Source: Halomonas alimentaria (lineage in GTDB: Bacteria; Pseudomonadota; Gammaproteobacteria; Pseudomonadales; Halomonadaceae). From it: 64,000 nucleotides of DNA. The translations under genes were made by a program, and so were the position numbers. The stretch covers positions 2,012,227 to 2,076,226 of the forward strand of contig NZ_WUTT01000001.1 in assembly GCF_009902005.1 (NCBI RefSeq), in the 5' to 3' direction. Of the stretch, positions 31,930-40,736 are shown one piece after another. The first letter of the stretch is position 1, and each line of letters begins with the position of its first letter. The notes under the pieces were generated by a model that saw only the letters and a list, made by a program, of their open reading frames with translations, did not search any database and was not told the origin of the DNA.

Positions 31930-32988
31930 ATGCCTGGAGCCAGCTCTCAGCCTCAGTCACATGCCCAGCCGCTGGGCCCGGTGATGCTCGACCTTGAGGG
32001 AACGCGCCTGACACCCGACGAACACCAGCTGCTGTGTCGGCCCGAGGTCGGCGGGGTCATCCTGTTCGCCCGCAATGTCGAGTCCGCCACCCAGGTTCGC
32101 GAACTATGTGAAGCGATCCGTGCCGTGCGCCCCAACCTGCTGATCGGTATCGACCAGGAAGGCGGGCGCGTGCAGCGCATCCGCCAGGGCGTGACCCGAC
32201 TGCCCCCCATGCGTCGGCTGGGTCGCGACGTCGCCAGCCACCCCGAGGTCACCCGACGCCTTTGCCAGGATACCGGCTGGCTGCTTGGCATGGAGATGGC
32301 CGCCTGTGGTATCGATATCACCTTCGCCCCGGTGCTTGATGTCGATGGTGGCACCTCCACGGTGATCGGCGATCGCAGCTTCTCGAGCTACCCCGAGACC
32401 GTGGCGGCGCTGGCCGGCGCCTTCGTCGATGGCCTGCACGAGGCCGGCATGGTGGCGGTAGGCAAGCACTTCCCCGGCCACGGCAGCGTGGCGGCCGACT
32501 CCCACCTCGAGCTGCCCGTGGACGATCGGCCGCTCGAGGCCCTGCGCGCCCACGACCTGGTGCCCTTCGAGCGCCTGGTCCCGCGGCTCGACGCGGTGAT
32601 GCCGGCCCACGTGGTCTACTCCGCCTTCGACCCGCGCCCGGCAGGCTTCTCGCCCGCCTGGCTGGGCATGTTGCGCGAGAGCCTGGGCTTCAAGGGGGTG
32701 ATCTTCTCCGACGACCTGAGCATGGCCGGTGCCGCGGCGGCGGGCTCTCCCGCCGATCGTGCCCATGCTGCGCTCGCCGCCGGCTGCGACATGCTGCTGG
32801 TGTGCAATGACCGCGCCGCCGCACTGGAGGTGCTCGACGCCTGTCGTCAGCACCAGCCCGCACCGCGCCTCTCGAAGCTGCGCTTCGCCCGGGCCCGCCC
32901 CCAACTGGAGAGCCTCCCGGCGCTCTCCCGCTGGCGCCGCCTCCACGCCCACCTCGAGGCCCTGGGGTCAGACCCCCAAGTGTCCTGA
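31930..32988 (+). CDS. nagZ: Beta-N-acetylhexosaminidase NagZ
   Basis: A 352-residue family-3 glycoside hydrolase that cleaves GlcNAc from anhydromuropeptides in cell-wall recycling. GIDQEGGRVQRI, the KHFPGHGSVAADSH loop (near residue 179) and the nucleophile in SDDLSM (near 261) are all present. GGAGG stands before the ATG. The last codons (GSDPQVS) are written by one arm of a GGGGTCAGACCCC repeat, so the natural C terminus has been altered or extended by repeat insertion. Confidence 0.94.
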   Translation: MPGASSQPQSHAQPLGPVMLDLEGTRLTPDEHQLLCRPEVGGVILFARNVESATQVRELCEAIRAVRPNLLIGIDQEGGRVQRIRQGVTRLPPMRRLGRDVASHPEVTRRLCQDTGWLLGMEMAACGIDITFAPVLDVDGGTSTVIGDRSFSSYPETVAALAGAFVDGLHEAGMVAVGKHFPGHGSVAADSHLELPVDDRPLEALRAHDLVPFERLVPRLDAVMPAHVVYSAFDPRPAGFSPAWLGMLRESLGFKGVIFSDDLSMAGAAAAGSPADRAHAALAAGCDMLLVCNDRAAALEVLDACRQHQPAPRLSKLRFARARPQLESLPALSRWRRLHAHLEALGSDPQVS

Positions 32989-33000
32989 GGGGTCTGACCC
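32964..33000. repeat. GGGGTCAGACCCC inverted repeat overlapping the nagZ 3' end
   Basis: GGGGTCAGACCCC followed after a short spacer by GGGGTCTGACCC. The first arm and spacer are within nagZ codons and the nagZ TGA is at 32986-32988. The structure could also act as a weak terminator, although no T-run follows. Confidence 0.8.
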
Positions 33001-33032
33001 ATCATTCGATTCAACCACGAGATTTGTTGCCG

Positions 33033-33611
33033 ATGTCCAGACTCGACCCCGAGATCCATCAGTCGTTGACCGATATGCGCGAGCTGATGGCCAGCGCCGA
33101 TTGCCTTATCAGCCAGGAGGAGGTCGAGCGCGCCCTCGACCGCATGGCCGAGGAGATCACCCGTGACCTGGGTGACAAGCTGCCGGTGTTCTACTGCGTG
33201 ATGAACGGCGGGCTGATCACCACCGGTCACCTGCTGACCCGCCTCGGTTTCCCGCTGGAGGTGGACTACATTCATGCCACCCGCTATCGCGGCAAGACAC
33301 GCGGCGGCGAGCTGTTCTGGCGTGTCTCGCCGGAGGTCCCCATGGCCGGGCGCCATGTGGTGATCGTCGACGATATCCTCGACGAGGGAGCGACCCTGGC
33401 TGCGATCCTCGACTACTGCCGTGAGGCGGGAGCCGCCAGCATCACCACCGCGGTGCTGGTCGACAAGCAGCACGACCGCAAGGCGGTGCCCGGCCTCAAG
33501 GCCGACTACTGCAGCCTGGAGGTCGCCGACCGCTATGTGTTCGGCTTCGGCATGGATATCAAGGGCTACTGGCGCAATGCCCCGGGGATCTTTGCGCCCA
33601 AGGGGATGTGA
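33033..33611 (+). CDS. hpt: Hypoxanthine-guanine phosphoribosyltransferase
   Basis: A 192-residue purine-salvage enzyme transferring phosphoribose from PRPP to hypoxanthine/guanine. The PRPP loop VVIVDDILDEGATLAAIL is clear, as are VFYCVMNGGLITTGHL and the C-terminal FGFGMDIKGYWRN typical of this HPRT subtype (often annotated hypoxanthine-guanine PRT in Pseudomonas). The ATG at 33033 is preferred to a TTG three codons upstream. It follows nagZ by 44 bases, across a repeat, and has its own terminator. Confidence 0.9.
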   Translation: MSRLDPEIHQSLTDMRELMASADCLISQEEVERALDRMAEEITRDLGDKLPVFYCVMNGGLITTGHLLTRLGFPLEVDYIHATRYRGKTRGGELFWRVSPEVPMAGRHVVIVDDILDEGATLAAILDYCREAGAASITTAVLVDKQHDRKAVPGLKADYCSLEVADRYVFGFGMDIKGYWRNAPGIFAPKGM

Positions 33612-33644
33612 CCCGGGCTGCGTCCGGAGCTGGAAGCTATAAGA

Positions 33645-33679
33645 AAACCCCACGGGCCGAGAGACACGTGGGGGTTTTT
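33645..33679 (+). terminator. Rho-independent terminator after hpt
   Basis: CCCCACG (33649-33655) pairs with CGTGGGG (33667-33673), with an A-run before and five T after. Confidence 0.8.
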
Positions 33680-33702
33680 CTGGGTTGGAATGGTCGAGCC
33701 AG

Positions 33703-33827
33703 CTGTGGGAGCCCGGATTCCGGGCGATGGCGCCGACAGGCGCCTGGCTGTGTTGTGGTGGCCTCTTCCATCGCCGATAAATCGGGCTCCCACAGCAATC
33801 GGGCTCCCACAAATCCAGCCCCCACAA
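33703..33827. repeat. REP-like interspersed repeat, copy B
   Basis: Full unit very close to copy A: CTGTGGGAGCCCGGATTCCG, GGCGATGGCGCCGACAGGCG, ATCGCCGATAAATCGGGCTC, then a second and third short CCCACA-ended arm. It separates hpt from the convergent acyl-CoA synthetase gene. Confidence 0.9.
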
Positions 33828-33843
33828 AGAGGTTCCTACCAGC

Positions 33844-35535
33844 TTACGCCAGTCCCAGCTCGTGGGTCGCTTCCTCGCGCATCTTGAACTTCTGGATCTT
33901 GCCGGTGACGGTCATCGGGAACTCGTCAACGAACTTCACGTAGCGCGGGACCTTGTAGTGGGCGATCTGGCCCTTGCAGAACGCCTTGAGGCCTTCCTCG
34001 TCGAGCTCCTGGCCGTCGGCGAGCTTGACCCAGGCCATCACTTCCTCGCCGTACTTCTCGTCGGGCACGCCGATCACCTGGACGTCGGAGATGGCCGGGT
34101 GGGTGTAGAGGAAGTCCTCAATCTCGCGCGGGTAGATGTTCTCGCCGCCGCGGATGATCATGTCCTTGATGCGCCCGACGATGGCCACGTAGCCCTCGTC
34201 ATCCATGGTCGCCAGGTCACCGGTGTGCATCCAGCCGGCCTCGTCGATGGACTTGTCGGTGGCCTCGGGGTTGTTCCAGTAACCGAGCATCACGCTGTAG
34301 CCGCGGGTGCACAGCTCGCCGGTCTCGCCGCGGGGCACCACGGCGCCGGTCTCCGGGCTCACCAGCTTCACCTCCAGATGCGGATGGATAGTACCGACTG
34401 TGGTGACGCGCTTCTCCAGCGGGGCGTCGGTCTGGGTCTGGAAGCTTACCGGGCTGGTCTCGGTCATGCCGTAGCAGATGGTGACGTCCTGCATGTTCAT
34501 GCGGTCGATCACCTTGCGCATCACCTCGATGGGGCAGATGGAGCCTGCCATGATGCCGGTACGCAGGTTCGAAAGGTCGAAGTTCTCGAACTCCGGGTGC
34601 TCCAGCTCGGCAATGAACATGGTGGGCACGCCGTAGAGGGCGGTGGCCTTCTCCTCGGAGACCGCGCGCAGGGTCTGTTCGGGGTCGAAGCCGTCGCCCG
34701 GGTAGATCATGGTGGCGCCGTGGGTCACGCAGCCCAGGTTGCCCATCACCATGCCGAAGCAGTGGTAGAGCGGCACCGGGATGACCATGCGGTCTTCCTC
34801 GGTGAGCGCCATGGTGCGCGCCACGAAGAAGCCGTTGTTGAGGATATTGTGGTGCGAAAGGGTGGCCCCCTTGGGTGCACCGGTGGTGCCGGAGGTGTAC
34901 TGGATATTGATCGGGTCGTCGAACTGCAGGGTGGCCTGCACCTCGGCCAGGTGCTCGGCGGAGACTTCGTCGGCATGGGCCAGCATCGACTGCCAGCTGA
35001 ACATGCCGGTCAGCGTGCGGTCGGCATCCAGGCAGATCACCCGCTTGAGCTCAGGCAGCTTGGCGCTCTTGAAGGTGCCAGGTCCACCGTCGCGCAGCTC
35101 CGGGGCCAGCTCGGCCAGGGTCGCCACATAGTCTGAGGTCTTGAACATGCCCTGCAGGATCAGCGTCGCGGCACCGGACTGCTTGAGCGCGTACTCCAGC
35201 TCATGGGTGCGGTAGCTGGGGTTGATGTTGACCAGGATGGCGCCGATCTTCGCCGTGGCGAACTGGGTGATGGTCCACTCGGCGCAGTTGGGCGACCAGA
35301 TACCGACCCGCTCACCCTTCTTCACGCCCAGAGCGAGCAGGGCACGGGCGGCCTCGTCCACCGCCGCCTGCAGCTCCTTCCAGGTATAGCGCAGACCCTG
35401 GTGGCGGCTCAGCAGGGCGTCGCGGTCCGGGAAGCGGGCCACGGTGTCGTCGAAGCAGTCACCAATGGTCTGACCCTTGAGGGGGGTGTCGCTGATGCCG
35501 CTGACGTAGCTGATCGGATTGTGTTGGCGTGTCAT
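33844..35535 (-). CDS. AMP-binding acyl-CoA synthetase
   Basis: A 563-residue ATP-dependent acyl-CoA ligase. The AMP-binding motif is [46 protein letters not shown] and [20 protein letters not shown] follow. The catalytic lysine is in [13 protein letters not shown]. The subtype matches medium-chain or branched fatty acyl-CoA synthetases found next to liuR-like regulators in Pseudomonas relatives. The start at 35535 removes an unconserved 45-codon upstream extension. It follows the MerR regulator on the same strand and probably supplies branched or medium acyl-CoAs to the divergent degradation genes. The exact substrate is not readable from sequence. Confidence 0.88.
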   Translation of the reverse strand: MTRQHNPISYVSGISDTPLKGQTIGDCFDDTVARFPDRDALLSRHQGLRYTWKELQAAVDEAARALLALGVKKGERVGIWSPNCAEWTITQFATAKIGAILVNINPSYRTHELEYALKQSGAATLILQGMFKTSDYVATLAELAPELRDGGPGTFKSAKLPELKRVICLDADRTLTGMFSWQSMLAHADEVSAEHLAEVQATLQFDDPINIQYTSGTTGAPKGATLSHHNILNNGFFVARTMALTEEDRMVIPVPLYHCFGMVMGNLGCVTHGATMIYPGDGFDPEQTLRAVSEEKATALYGVPTMFIAELEHPEFENFDLSNLRTGIMAGSICPIEVMRKVIDRMNMQDVTICYGMTETSPVSFQTQTDAPLEKRVTTVGTIHPHLEVKLVSPETGAVVPRGETGELCTRGYSVMLGYWNNPEATDKSIDEAGWMHTGDLATMDDEGYVAIVGRIKDMIIRGGENIYPREIEDFLYTHPAISDVQVIGVPDEKYGEEVMAWVKLADGQELDEEGLKAFCKGQIAHYKVPRYVKFVDEFPMTVTGKIQKFKMREEATHELGLA

Positions 35536-35614
35536 GAGCGTGTCTCGCGATTGTTGTGGCCTGGAATTGTTGGGCGTTGGGATACCACGATCATGATCCT
35601 GGTGGGTGGCTGGC

Positions 35615-36067
35615 TCAGTCCTTCTGATCACCGAGGCTTGCCAGCACGTCCCGGGCGCGCCGCTCGACATCGTCGAGCTCGAGCTGCATCAGCCGGATAT
35701 CCTCCAGCTGGCGCTCCAGGTTGGCGCGCTTGTCGGCCAGGATCTCGAGAAGACGCCGCAGCTGACGCCGATTCCCGTCAGGCATGGCGTCGTACATCAT
35801 CACCACCTCGCGGATCTCGGCCAGCGAGAAGCCCAGGCGCTTGCCACGCAGGGTCAGCTTCAGGCGCACGCGATCCTTCTCATTGTAGATGCGAGTCTGA
35901 CCGCGCCGCTCCGGGGCCAGCAGGCCCTCCTGCTCATAGAAGCGGATGGTGCGCGTGGTCACCTCGAACATCTTGGCCAGCTCGCCGATGCTGTAGGTGC
36001 GCCGCTGACGGGGCAGGGGGCCATCCTGAGCGATGGCGGGAGCCGGGGTGGAGGGTGGTTGAGTCAT
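35615..36067 (-). CDS. liuR: MerR-family transcriptional regulator, LiuR-like
   Basis: A 150-residue MerR regulator. A Pro-rich N-terminal tail precedes the winged helix [38 protein letters not shown], in overlapping pieces. A coiled-coil dimerisation helix follows ([29 protein letters not shown], in overlapping pieces). LiuR regulators control leucine/isovalerate and related acyl-CoA catabolism. A perfect 16-base palindrome upstream matches the reported LiuR site. It diverges from the acyl-CoA dehydrogenase gene. The start at 36067 is chosen by the family pattern; a frame 19 codons longer is open. Confidence 0.85.
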   Translation of the reverse strand: MTQPPSTPAPAIAQDGPLPRQRRTYSIGELAKMFEVTTRTIRFYEQEGLLAPERRGQTRIYNEKDRVRLKLTLRGKRLGFSLAEIREVVMMYDAMPDGNRRQLRRLLEILADKRANLERQLEDIRLMQLELDDVERRARDVLASLGDQKD

Positions 36068-36133
36068 GAGCGTCTTCCGTTTTTTTGGCAAGCGGAGCGT
36101 TGCTCGCCCGCCTGCTGGCAACACTAGCCGAGG

Positions 36134-36149
36134 TTTACGTTAACGTAAA
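36134..36149. promoter_or_regulatory. LiuR-type operator palindrome
   Basis: TTTACGTTAACGTAAA is a perfect 16-base palindrome in the divergent promoter region between liuR and the acyl-CoA dehydrogenase gene. It matches the known LiuR binding motif, and the position suits control of both directions. Confidence 0.88.
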
Positions 36150-36257
36150 GTGCTTGTTCGACCATGGGGTGATATGGGATAAACCAAGCAAGTGCTAGGT
36201 TGGTGCCATTACACAGCACCGCGAACTTTTAAAATAAGAGACGACGAGGAACCTTCC

Positions 36258-37430
36258 ATGGACTTCTCCTTGACCGACGATCAGAAGGCGCTGGCCCAGG
36301 CCGCCGCTGACTTCGCCCGGGCCGAGCTCAGCGATCACGCCGCCGAGTGGGACGCCAATTCCCACTTTCCCGTCGATGTAATCCGCCGCGCCGGGGAGGC
36401 CGGCTTCCTGGGCATCTACACCCCGGAGGAGCACGGCGGGCTGGGACTCTCGCGCCTCGACGCCTCGCTGATCTTTGAACAGCTCGCTCAGGGCTGCGTC
36501 GCCACCACCGCCTATCTCACCATCCACAACATGGTGGCCTGGATGATCGCCAACTGGGGCGACGACGCCCTGCGCGAGGCCTGGGTGCCCGCCATGGTAG
36601 CCGGTGAGGCGCTCGGCTCCTACTGTCTCACCGAGCCCGGTGCCGGCTCCGACGCCGCCAGCCTGCGCACCAAGGCGGTTCGCGAGGGCGACGAGTATGT
36701 CATCTCCGGTAGCAAGATGTTCATCTCCGGTGCTGGGGCCACCGAGGTGCTGGTGGTGATGGCGCGCACCGGTGCGCCGGATAGCGGCGCCGGCGGTGTT
36801 TCCGCCATCGTGGTGCCTGCCGATGCCCAGGGTATCGAGTACGGCAAGAACGAGGAGAAGATGGGCTGGAAGAGCCAACCCACTCGTCTGGTCAGCTTCG
36901 ATGGCGTGCGTGTACCGGTGACCAACCGCCTGGGCGAGGAGGGCGAGGGCTTCAGGTTCGCCATGAAAGGCCTCGACGGCGGCCGCCTCAATATCGCCAG
37001 CTGCTCGCTGGGTGCCGCCCAGCAGGCGCTGACGCTCTCTCGCGACTACCTCGCCGAGCGCAAGCAGTTCGGTCGCGAGCTCAACCAATTCCAGGCACTG
37101 CAGTTCAATCTCGCCGACATGGCCACCGAGCTCACCGCTGCCCGGCTGATGGTGCGCCAGGCCGCCTGGCGCCTGGACAACAACGACCCCGAGGCCCCCG
37201 CCCACTGCGCCATGGCCAAGCGCTTCGCTACCGACATGGGCTTCAGCGTTTGCAACGAGGCCCTGCAGCTGCATGGCGGCTATGGTTATATCCGCGAGTA
37301 CCCCCTGGAGCGGCTGGTGCGCGACACCCGCGTGCATCAGATCCTCGAGGGAACCAACGAGATCATGCGCCTGATCGTCGCCCGGCGCCTGCTCGCCGAC
37401 GGTGTGATCGAATCGCTGCAGCTCACTTGA
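36258..37430 (+). CDS. Acyl-CoA dehydrogenase, probably isobutyryl-CoA dehydrogenase
   Basis: A 390-residue FAD enzyme. It begins DFSLTDDQKALAQAAADFAR; FAD/substrate motifs LTEPGAGSDAASLRTKA and GGYGYIREYPLERLVRDTRVHQILEGTNEIMRLIVARRLL, in overlapping pieces, are intact. It oxidises acyl-CoA to the 2-enoyl form and hands electrons to ETF. The next genes (3-hydroxyisobutyryl-CoA hydrolase, mmsB) point to isobutyryl-CoA, hence valine degradation, as the substrate; this is inferred from context. The start at 36258 follows a GAGG. Controlled by the LiuR-type palindrome upstream. Confidence 0.9.
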   Translation: MDFSLTDDQKALAQAAADFARAELSDHAAEWDANSHFPVDVIRRAGEAGFLGIYTPEEHGGLGLSRLDASLIFEQLAQGCVATTAYLTIHNMVAWMIANWGDDALREAWVPAMVAGEALGSYCLTEPGAGSDAASLRTKAVREGDEYVISGSKMFISGAGATEVLVVMARTGAPDSGAGGVSAIVVPADAQGIEYGKNEEKMGWKSQPTRLVSFDGVRVPVTNRLGEEGEGFRFAMKGLDGGRLNIASCSLGAAQQALTLSRDYLAERKQFGRELNQFQALQFNLADMATELTAARLMVRQAAWRLDNNDPEAPAHCAMAKRFATDMGFSVCNEALQLHGGYGYIREYPLERLVRDTRVHQILEGTNEIMRLIVARRLLADGVIESLQLT

Positions 37431-37447
37431 TAAACCAGGAGACCAAG

Positions 37448-38602
37448 ATGTCGGATCTTCCCGTGATCTTCGACGAGCTGCCCACCGCCTGCGGTGGACG
37501 CATCGGCGTCGCCACCCTCAACGCCCCGCGTTCACTCAACTCGCTGTCGCTGGAGATGGCGCGTCAGCTCGAGGCCAAGCTCGACGCCTGGGCGGTGGAC
37601 CGTAATATCGTCGCCGTATGGCTCGAGGGCAGCGGCGAGAAGGCCTTCTGCGCCGGTGGTGATGTGGTTGCCCTCTACCGTGCCCTGACCGAGGAGGGCG
37701 AGAACCGCGGCTCGGGTCGCGACAGTGAACTTCCCGCCACCTACTTCACCGTGGAGTATCGCCTCGACTACCGCATCCACACCTACCCCAAGCCGGTGAT
37801 GGTGTGGGCCGACGGTATCGTGATGGGCGGTGGTCTCGGGCTGACCGCCGGTGCCTCTCACCGCATCGTCACCGAGACCACACTGATCGCCATGCCCGAG
37901 ATCACCATCGGGCTCTACCCGGACATCGGGGCCAGCTGGTTCCTCAATCGCATGCCGCCCGGGGTGGGTGCCTACCTGGGCCTCACCGGCGCGCAGCTTA
38001 ACGCCCGTGACGCCCTGGATGTGGGCCTGGCCGACCGCTTCGTGCCCCGCGAACGGCGTGCGGCAGTGCTCGAGGCCCTGGGTGAGGCCGACTTCGGCGA
38101 TCGCAGCGCCCAGGCTCGCCGCGCCGCTGTTCAGAGGGTGCTCGACCGCTTCGAGGCCCGCGACCAGGCCCCGGCGGGTCAGGTGCAGCCGCATCAAGAT
38201 ACCCTTCAGGCGCTGGTCGGCAACGTCGATGTCGAGACCGCCGTGGCGCGGATCCTGGCCGACGACAGCGACGACAAGTGGCTCGCCGCCAACCGCGCGC
38301 GCCTCGCCGCCGGCTGTCCGATCAGCGCCCATCTGGTGTGGCGCATGCTCCAGCGCCACGCCCATACCAGTCTCGCCGACGCCTTCCGCGACGAGCTGGT
38401 TCTCTCGGTGCAGTGCGGCCGGCTTGGCGACTTCACCGAAGGCGTGCGCGCGTTGCTGATCGACAAGGACAAGAATCCCCAGTGGACCTACAGCGACGTC
38501 GCCAGCGTCCCGCAGACCTTCATCGACGCCATGTTCCAGTCCCCCTGGTCCAGCGAAGAGCACCCGCTACGTGATCTTGGCTGGGGCCACCGAGTGGGGT
38601 AG
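37448..38602 (+). CDS. 3-hydroxyisobutyryl-CoA hydrolase (enoyl-CoA hydratase/isomerase family)
   Basis: A 384-residue crotonase-fold protein of the HIBYL-CoA hydrolase type. The length, AFCAGGDVVALYRA, GIVMGGGLGLTAGASHRIVTE and MPEITIGLYPDIGASWFLNRMP, in overlapping pieces, separate it from ordinary enoyl-CoA hydratases. It releases 3-hydroxyisobutyrate, a step of valine catabolism. It starts 17 bases after the dehydrogenase stop and is in the same operon. The following mmsB uses the product. No separate enoyl-CoA hydratase gene is present here, so that step must be encoded elsewhere. Confidence 0.9.
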   Translation: MSDLPVIFDELPTACGGRIGVATLNAPRSLNSLSLEMARQLEAKLDAWAVDRNIVAVWLEGSGEKAFCAGGDVVALYRALTEEGENRGSGRDSELPATYFTVEYRLDYRIHTYPKPVMVWADGIVMGGGLGLTAGASHRIVTETTLIAMPEITIGLYPDIGASWFLNRMPPGVGAYLGLTGAQLNARDALDVGLADRFVPRERRAAVLEALGEADFGDRSAQARRAAVQRVLDRFEARDQAPAGQVQPHQDTLQALVGNVDVETAVARILADDSDDKWLAANRARLAAGCPISAHLVWRMLQRHAHTSLADAFRDELVLSVQCGRLGDFTEGVRALLIDKDKNPQWTYSDVASVPQTFIDAMFQSPWSSEEHPLRDLGWGHRVG

Positions 38603-38628
38603 GTCGAGATGACTTTCTGATGGCGTTG

Positions 38629-38715
38629 AGCCCGGTTGTTGTGGGAGCCCGGTTGTTGTGGGAGCCCGATTTATCGGCGATTACAGTGTTGCCGCAGAAT
38701 CTGTGCTCCCACAAT
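38629..38715. repeat. REP-like interspersed repeat, copy C (short form)
   Basis: Two tandem GTGGGAGCCCGGTTGTT/GTGGGAGCCCGAT arms, then TTATCGGCGAT and a closing TGTGCTCCCACAA. The central GGCGCCGACAGGCG segment of the full form is missing. It lies between the hydrolase and mmsB. Confidence 0.85.
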
Positions 38716-38795
38716 GCTAGTCAAAGAAAGCTCGAGCACTTCATCGCTCGATAATTGAGCCAACTATCGGCTGTAATAATCACAAGGAGCCAACC

Positions 38796-39692
38796 ATGAA
38801 AATCGCCTTTATCGGCCTCGGCAACATGGGCGCACCCATGGCCAGCAACCTGGTCAACGCCGGGCACGATGTCACCGTGTTTGACCTGGTCGAGAGCGCC
38901 ATGCAGGCGCTGGAGAACGAAGGCGCCAACCGCGCCGCCACCGCCGAGGGCGCGGCCAAAGGGGCTGAGGTGGTCATCTCGATGCTGCCCGCCGGCGTCC
39001 ACGTCAAGGGGCTCTATCTGGGCCGCGACGGTGCCCCCGGCCTGCTTGATGCATTGGAGGCCAAGCCACTGATTATCGACGCCTCCACCATCTCCCCGGA
39101 GGATGCCCGCACGGTAGCCGCCGCGGCCAAGAAGAAGGGCCTGACCTGGCTCGACGCTCCGGTCTCCGGCGGCGTGGGCGGGGCCAAGGCCGGCACCCTG
39201 ACCTTTATCGTCGGTGGCGAGGCGGCCGGTTTCGAGCAGGCCAAGCCGGTGCTCGAGGCCATGGGCAAGAACATCTTCCACGCCGGCGACAGCGGTGCCG
39301 GGCAGGTCGCCAAGATCTGCAACAACATGCTGCTTGGCATCCTGATGAGCGGCACCGCCGAAGCCTTGGCGCTGGGCGTCAAGAACGGCATGGACCCCGC
39401 CGTGCTTTCCGAGATCATGAAGCAGAGTAGCGGCGGCAACTGGGCGCTCAACGTCTACAACCCCTGGCCCGGCGTGATGGAAGGCTCCGCCGCCAGCCGC
39501 GACTACCAGGGTGGCTTCCTCACCGACCTGATGGCCAAGGACCTCGGCCTCGCCTGGGAACTCGCCCTCGGCTCGAAATCCACCGTGCCCATGGGCTCCC
39601 AGGCCCGCAATCTCTTCGCCCTGCACAGCGCCCAGGGCAACGGCGCCATCGACTTCTCCAGCATCCAGAAGCTCTACAGGGCAGGGGAGTAG
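38796..39692 (+). CDS. mmsB: 3-hydroxyisobutyrate dehydrogenase
   Basis: A 298-residue NAD-dependent dehydrogenase that converts 3-hydroxyisobutyrate to methylmalonate semialdehyde in valine degradation. The dinucleotide motif IAFIGLGNMGAPMASNL opens the protein. DAPVSGGVGGAKAGTL and the catalytic lysine region GAGQVAKICNNM are present. Length matches the family. AAGGAG stands before the ATG. A REP-like repeat lies between it and the hydrolase gene, so cotranscription is possible but not assured. Confidence 0.94.
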   Translation: MKIAFIGLGNMGAPMASNLVNAGHDVTVFDLVESAMQALENEGANRAATAEGAAKGAEVVISMLPAGVHVKGLYLGRDGAPGLLDALEAKPLIIDASTISPEDARTVAAAAKKKGLTWLDAPVSGGVGGAKAGTLTFIVGGEAAGFEQAKPVLEAMGKNIFHAGDSGAGQVAKICNNMLLGILMSGTAEALALGVKNGMDPAVLSEIMKQSSGGNWALNVYNPWPGVMEGSAASRDYQGGFLTDLMAKDLGLAWELALGSKSTVPMGSQARNLFALHSAQGNGAIDFSSIQKLYRAGE

Positions 39693-39746
39693 AAGATAAG
39701 CGTTACCTGTGGGGCTCGGCCTTTATTGGAAGCCCGACTCTGCGTG

Positions 39747-39930
39747 AGCCCGGTTGTTGTGGGAGCTGGGTTTGTGGGAGCTGGACTTGTGGGAGCCCGA
39801 TTTATCGGCGATGGAAGAGGCCACCGGGAGCCCGATATTGTGGGAGCTCGATTTATCGGCGATGGAAGAGGCCACCACAACACAGCCAGGCACCTGTCGG
39901 CGCCATCGCCCGGAATCCGGGCTCCCACAA
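39747..39930. repeat. REP-like repeat array, copy D (compound)
   Basis: Contains several GTGGGAGCCCGAT/GTGGGAGCTGG arms, two TTATCGGCGATGGAAGAGGCC units and an inverted full unit ending CCGGAATCCGGGCTCCCACAA. The mmsB-to-RAYT gap (39693-40150) holds only such repeats. Confidence 0.9.
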
Positions 39931-39976
39931 GTGACTCGCCTTCATCGCGGTGCCTCCCAAGGGAGGCCTGCAGCCT

Positions 39977-40098
39977 CCATCGCCCGGAATCGGGGCTCCC
40001 ACATCAGCTGCAGGGGCACCTCCTCCGGGAAGGCCCGGGCCTATAGCCCTGTGGGAGCCCGATATTGTGGGAGCCCGATTTATCGGCGATTGGTGGCC
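39977..40098. repeat. REP-like repeat array, copy E
   Basis: ATCGCCCGGAATCGGGGCTC-CCACA, a GC-rich spacer, then two GTGGGAGCCCGAT arms and TTATCGGCGAT. It lies directly upstream of the RAYT gene. Confidence 0.85.
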
Positions 40099-40150
40099 TC
40101 AACATCTCCTGTCTATCTTGATATCACAGAGTCCGAAGAGCCTCAGTCGC

Positions 40151-40594
40151 ATGTCCCCCCGTTCCCATGCCCTTCGGCGAGGACGCCGTTCGCTGGAGGG
40201 TCATTACTATCTTGTAACAGCGGTTACATTGAACCGAGCTCGCTGGTTTGATGTTCCTGAATACGCCCAGGCTGCCTGCCGTGCCTTTAATTCTCAGTCG
40301 ATTACAGTTGAGGCAGGTACCCTTGCTTTTGTTGTCATGCCTGACCACGTCCACTGGCTGCTGGAGTTGCACGGCAACCTTTCTGAGGCTGTTCGCCGCT
40401 ATAAGGCCATTGTGAGCCATAGGGTGGGTGCGGGGCTCTGGCAGCGTGGTTTCCATGATCACTGTATTCGTAAGGAGGATAACGTGATCAAGGCCGCTCG
40501 CTATATCGTGGCCAACCCACTTCGCGTGGGAATAGTCGACGATATCCTGCAATACCCTTACTGGGATGCCGTCTGGTTGAGTTCAGACTCTTGA
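40151..40594 (+). CDS. REP-associated tyrosine transposase (RAYT, Y1_Tnp family)
   Basis: A 147-residue IS200/IS605-like single-strand transposase. The HUH motif is HVH in MPDHVHWLLEL (residues 63-73) and the catalytic tyrosine is in AARYIVANPLRVG (Tyr118). The N-terminal arm SHALRRGRRSLEGHYYLVTAVT is as in RAYTs. The frame is open far upstream but only through repeat sequence, so the ATG at 40151 is chosen. Base composition is noticeably less GC-rich than its neighbours, consistent with acquisition. It is bracketed by REP-like repeats of the same family (copies D, E and F), its probable substrates. Confidence 0.92.
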   Translation: MSPRSHALRRGRRSLEGHYYLVTAVTLNRARWFDVPEYAQAACRAFNSQSITVEAGTLAFVVMPDHVHWLLELHGNLSEAVRRYKAIVSHRVGAGLWQRGFHDHCIRKEDNVIKAARYIVANPLRVGIVDDILQYPYWDAVWLSSDS

Positions 40595-40618
40595 AGGATG
40601 CGGCCATGGGGGGTACCG

Positions 40619-40729
40619 CCATCGCCGATAAATCGGGCTCCCACAAAAGCCGAGAGCTGGCTTACCTTGGGAGGCACAGCTATCGCCGATAAATCGGGCT
40701 CCCACAGCAATCGGGCTCCCACATCAGCT
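40619..40729. repeat. REP-like repeat array, copy F
   Basis: Two ATCGCCGATAAATCGGGCTC-CCACA units in direct orientation plus a third short CAATCGGGCTCCCACA arm. It lies between the RAYT and vapC, opposite in orientation to much of copy D. Confidence 0.88.
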
Positions 40730-40736
40730 GCAGGGG

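Noticed and set aside
39977..40150. N-terminal extension of the RAYT through the upstream repeats
   Set aside because: The extra residues are translated REP sequence and the family-conserved start is at 40151.
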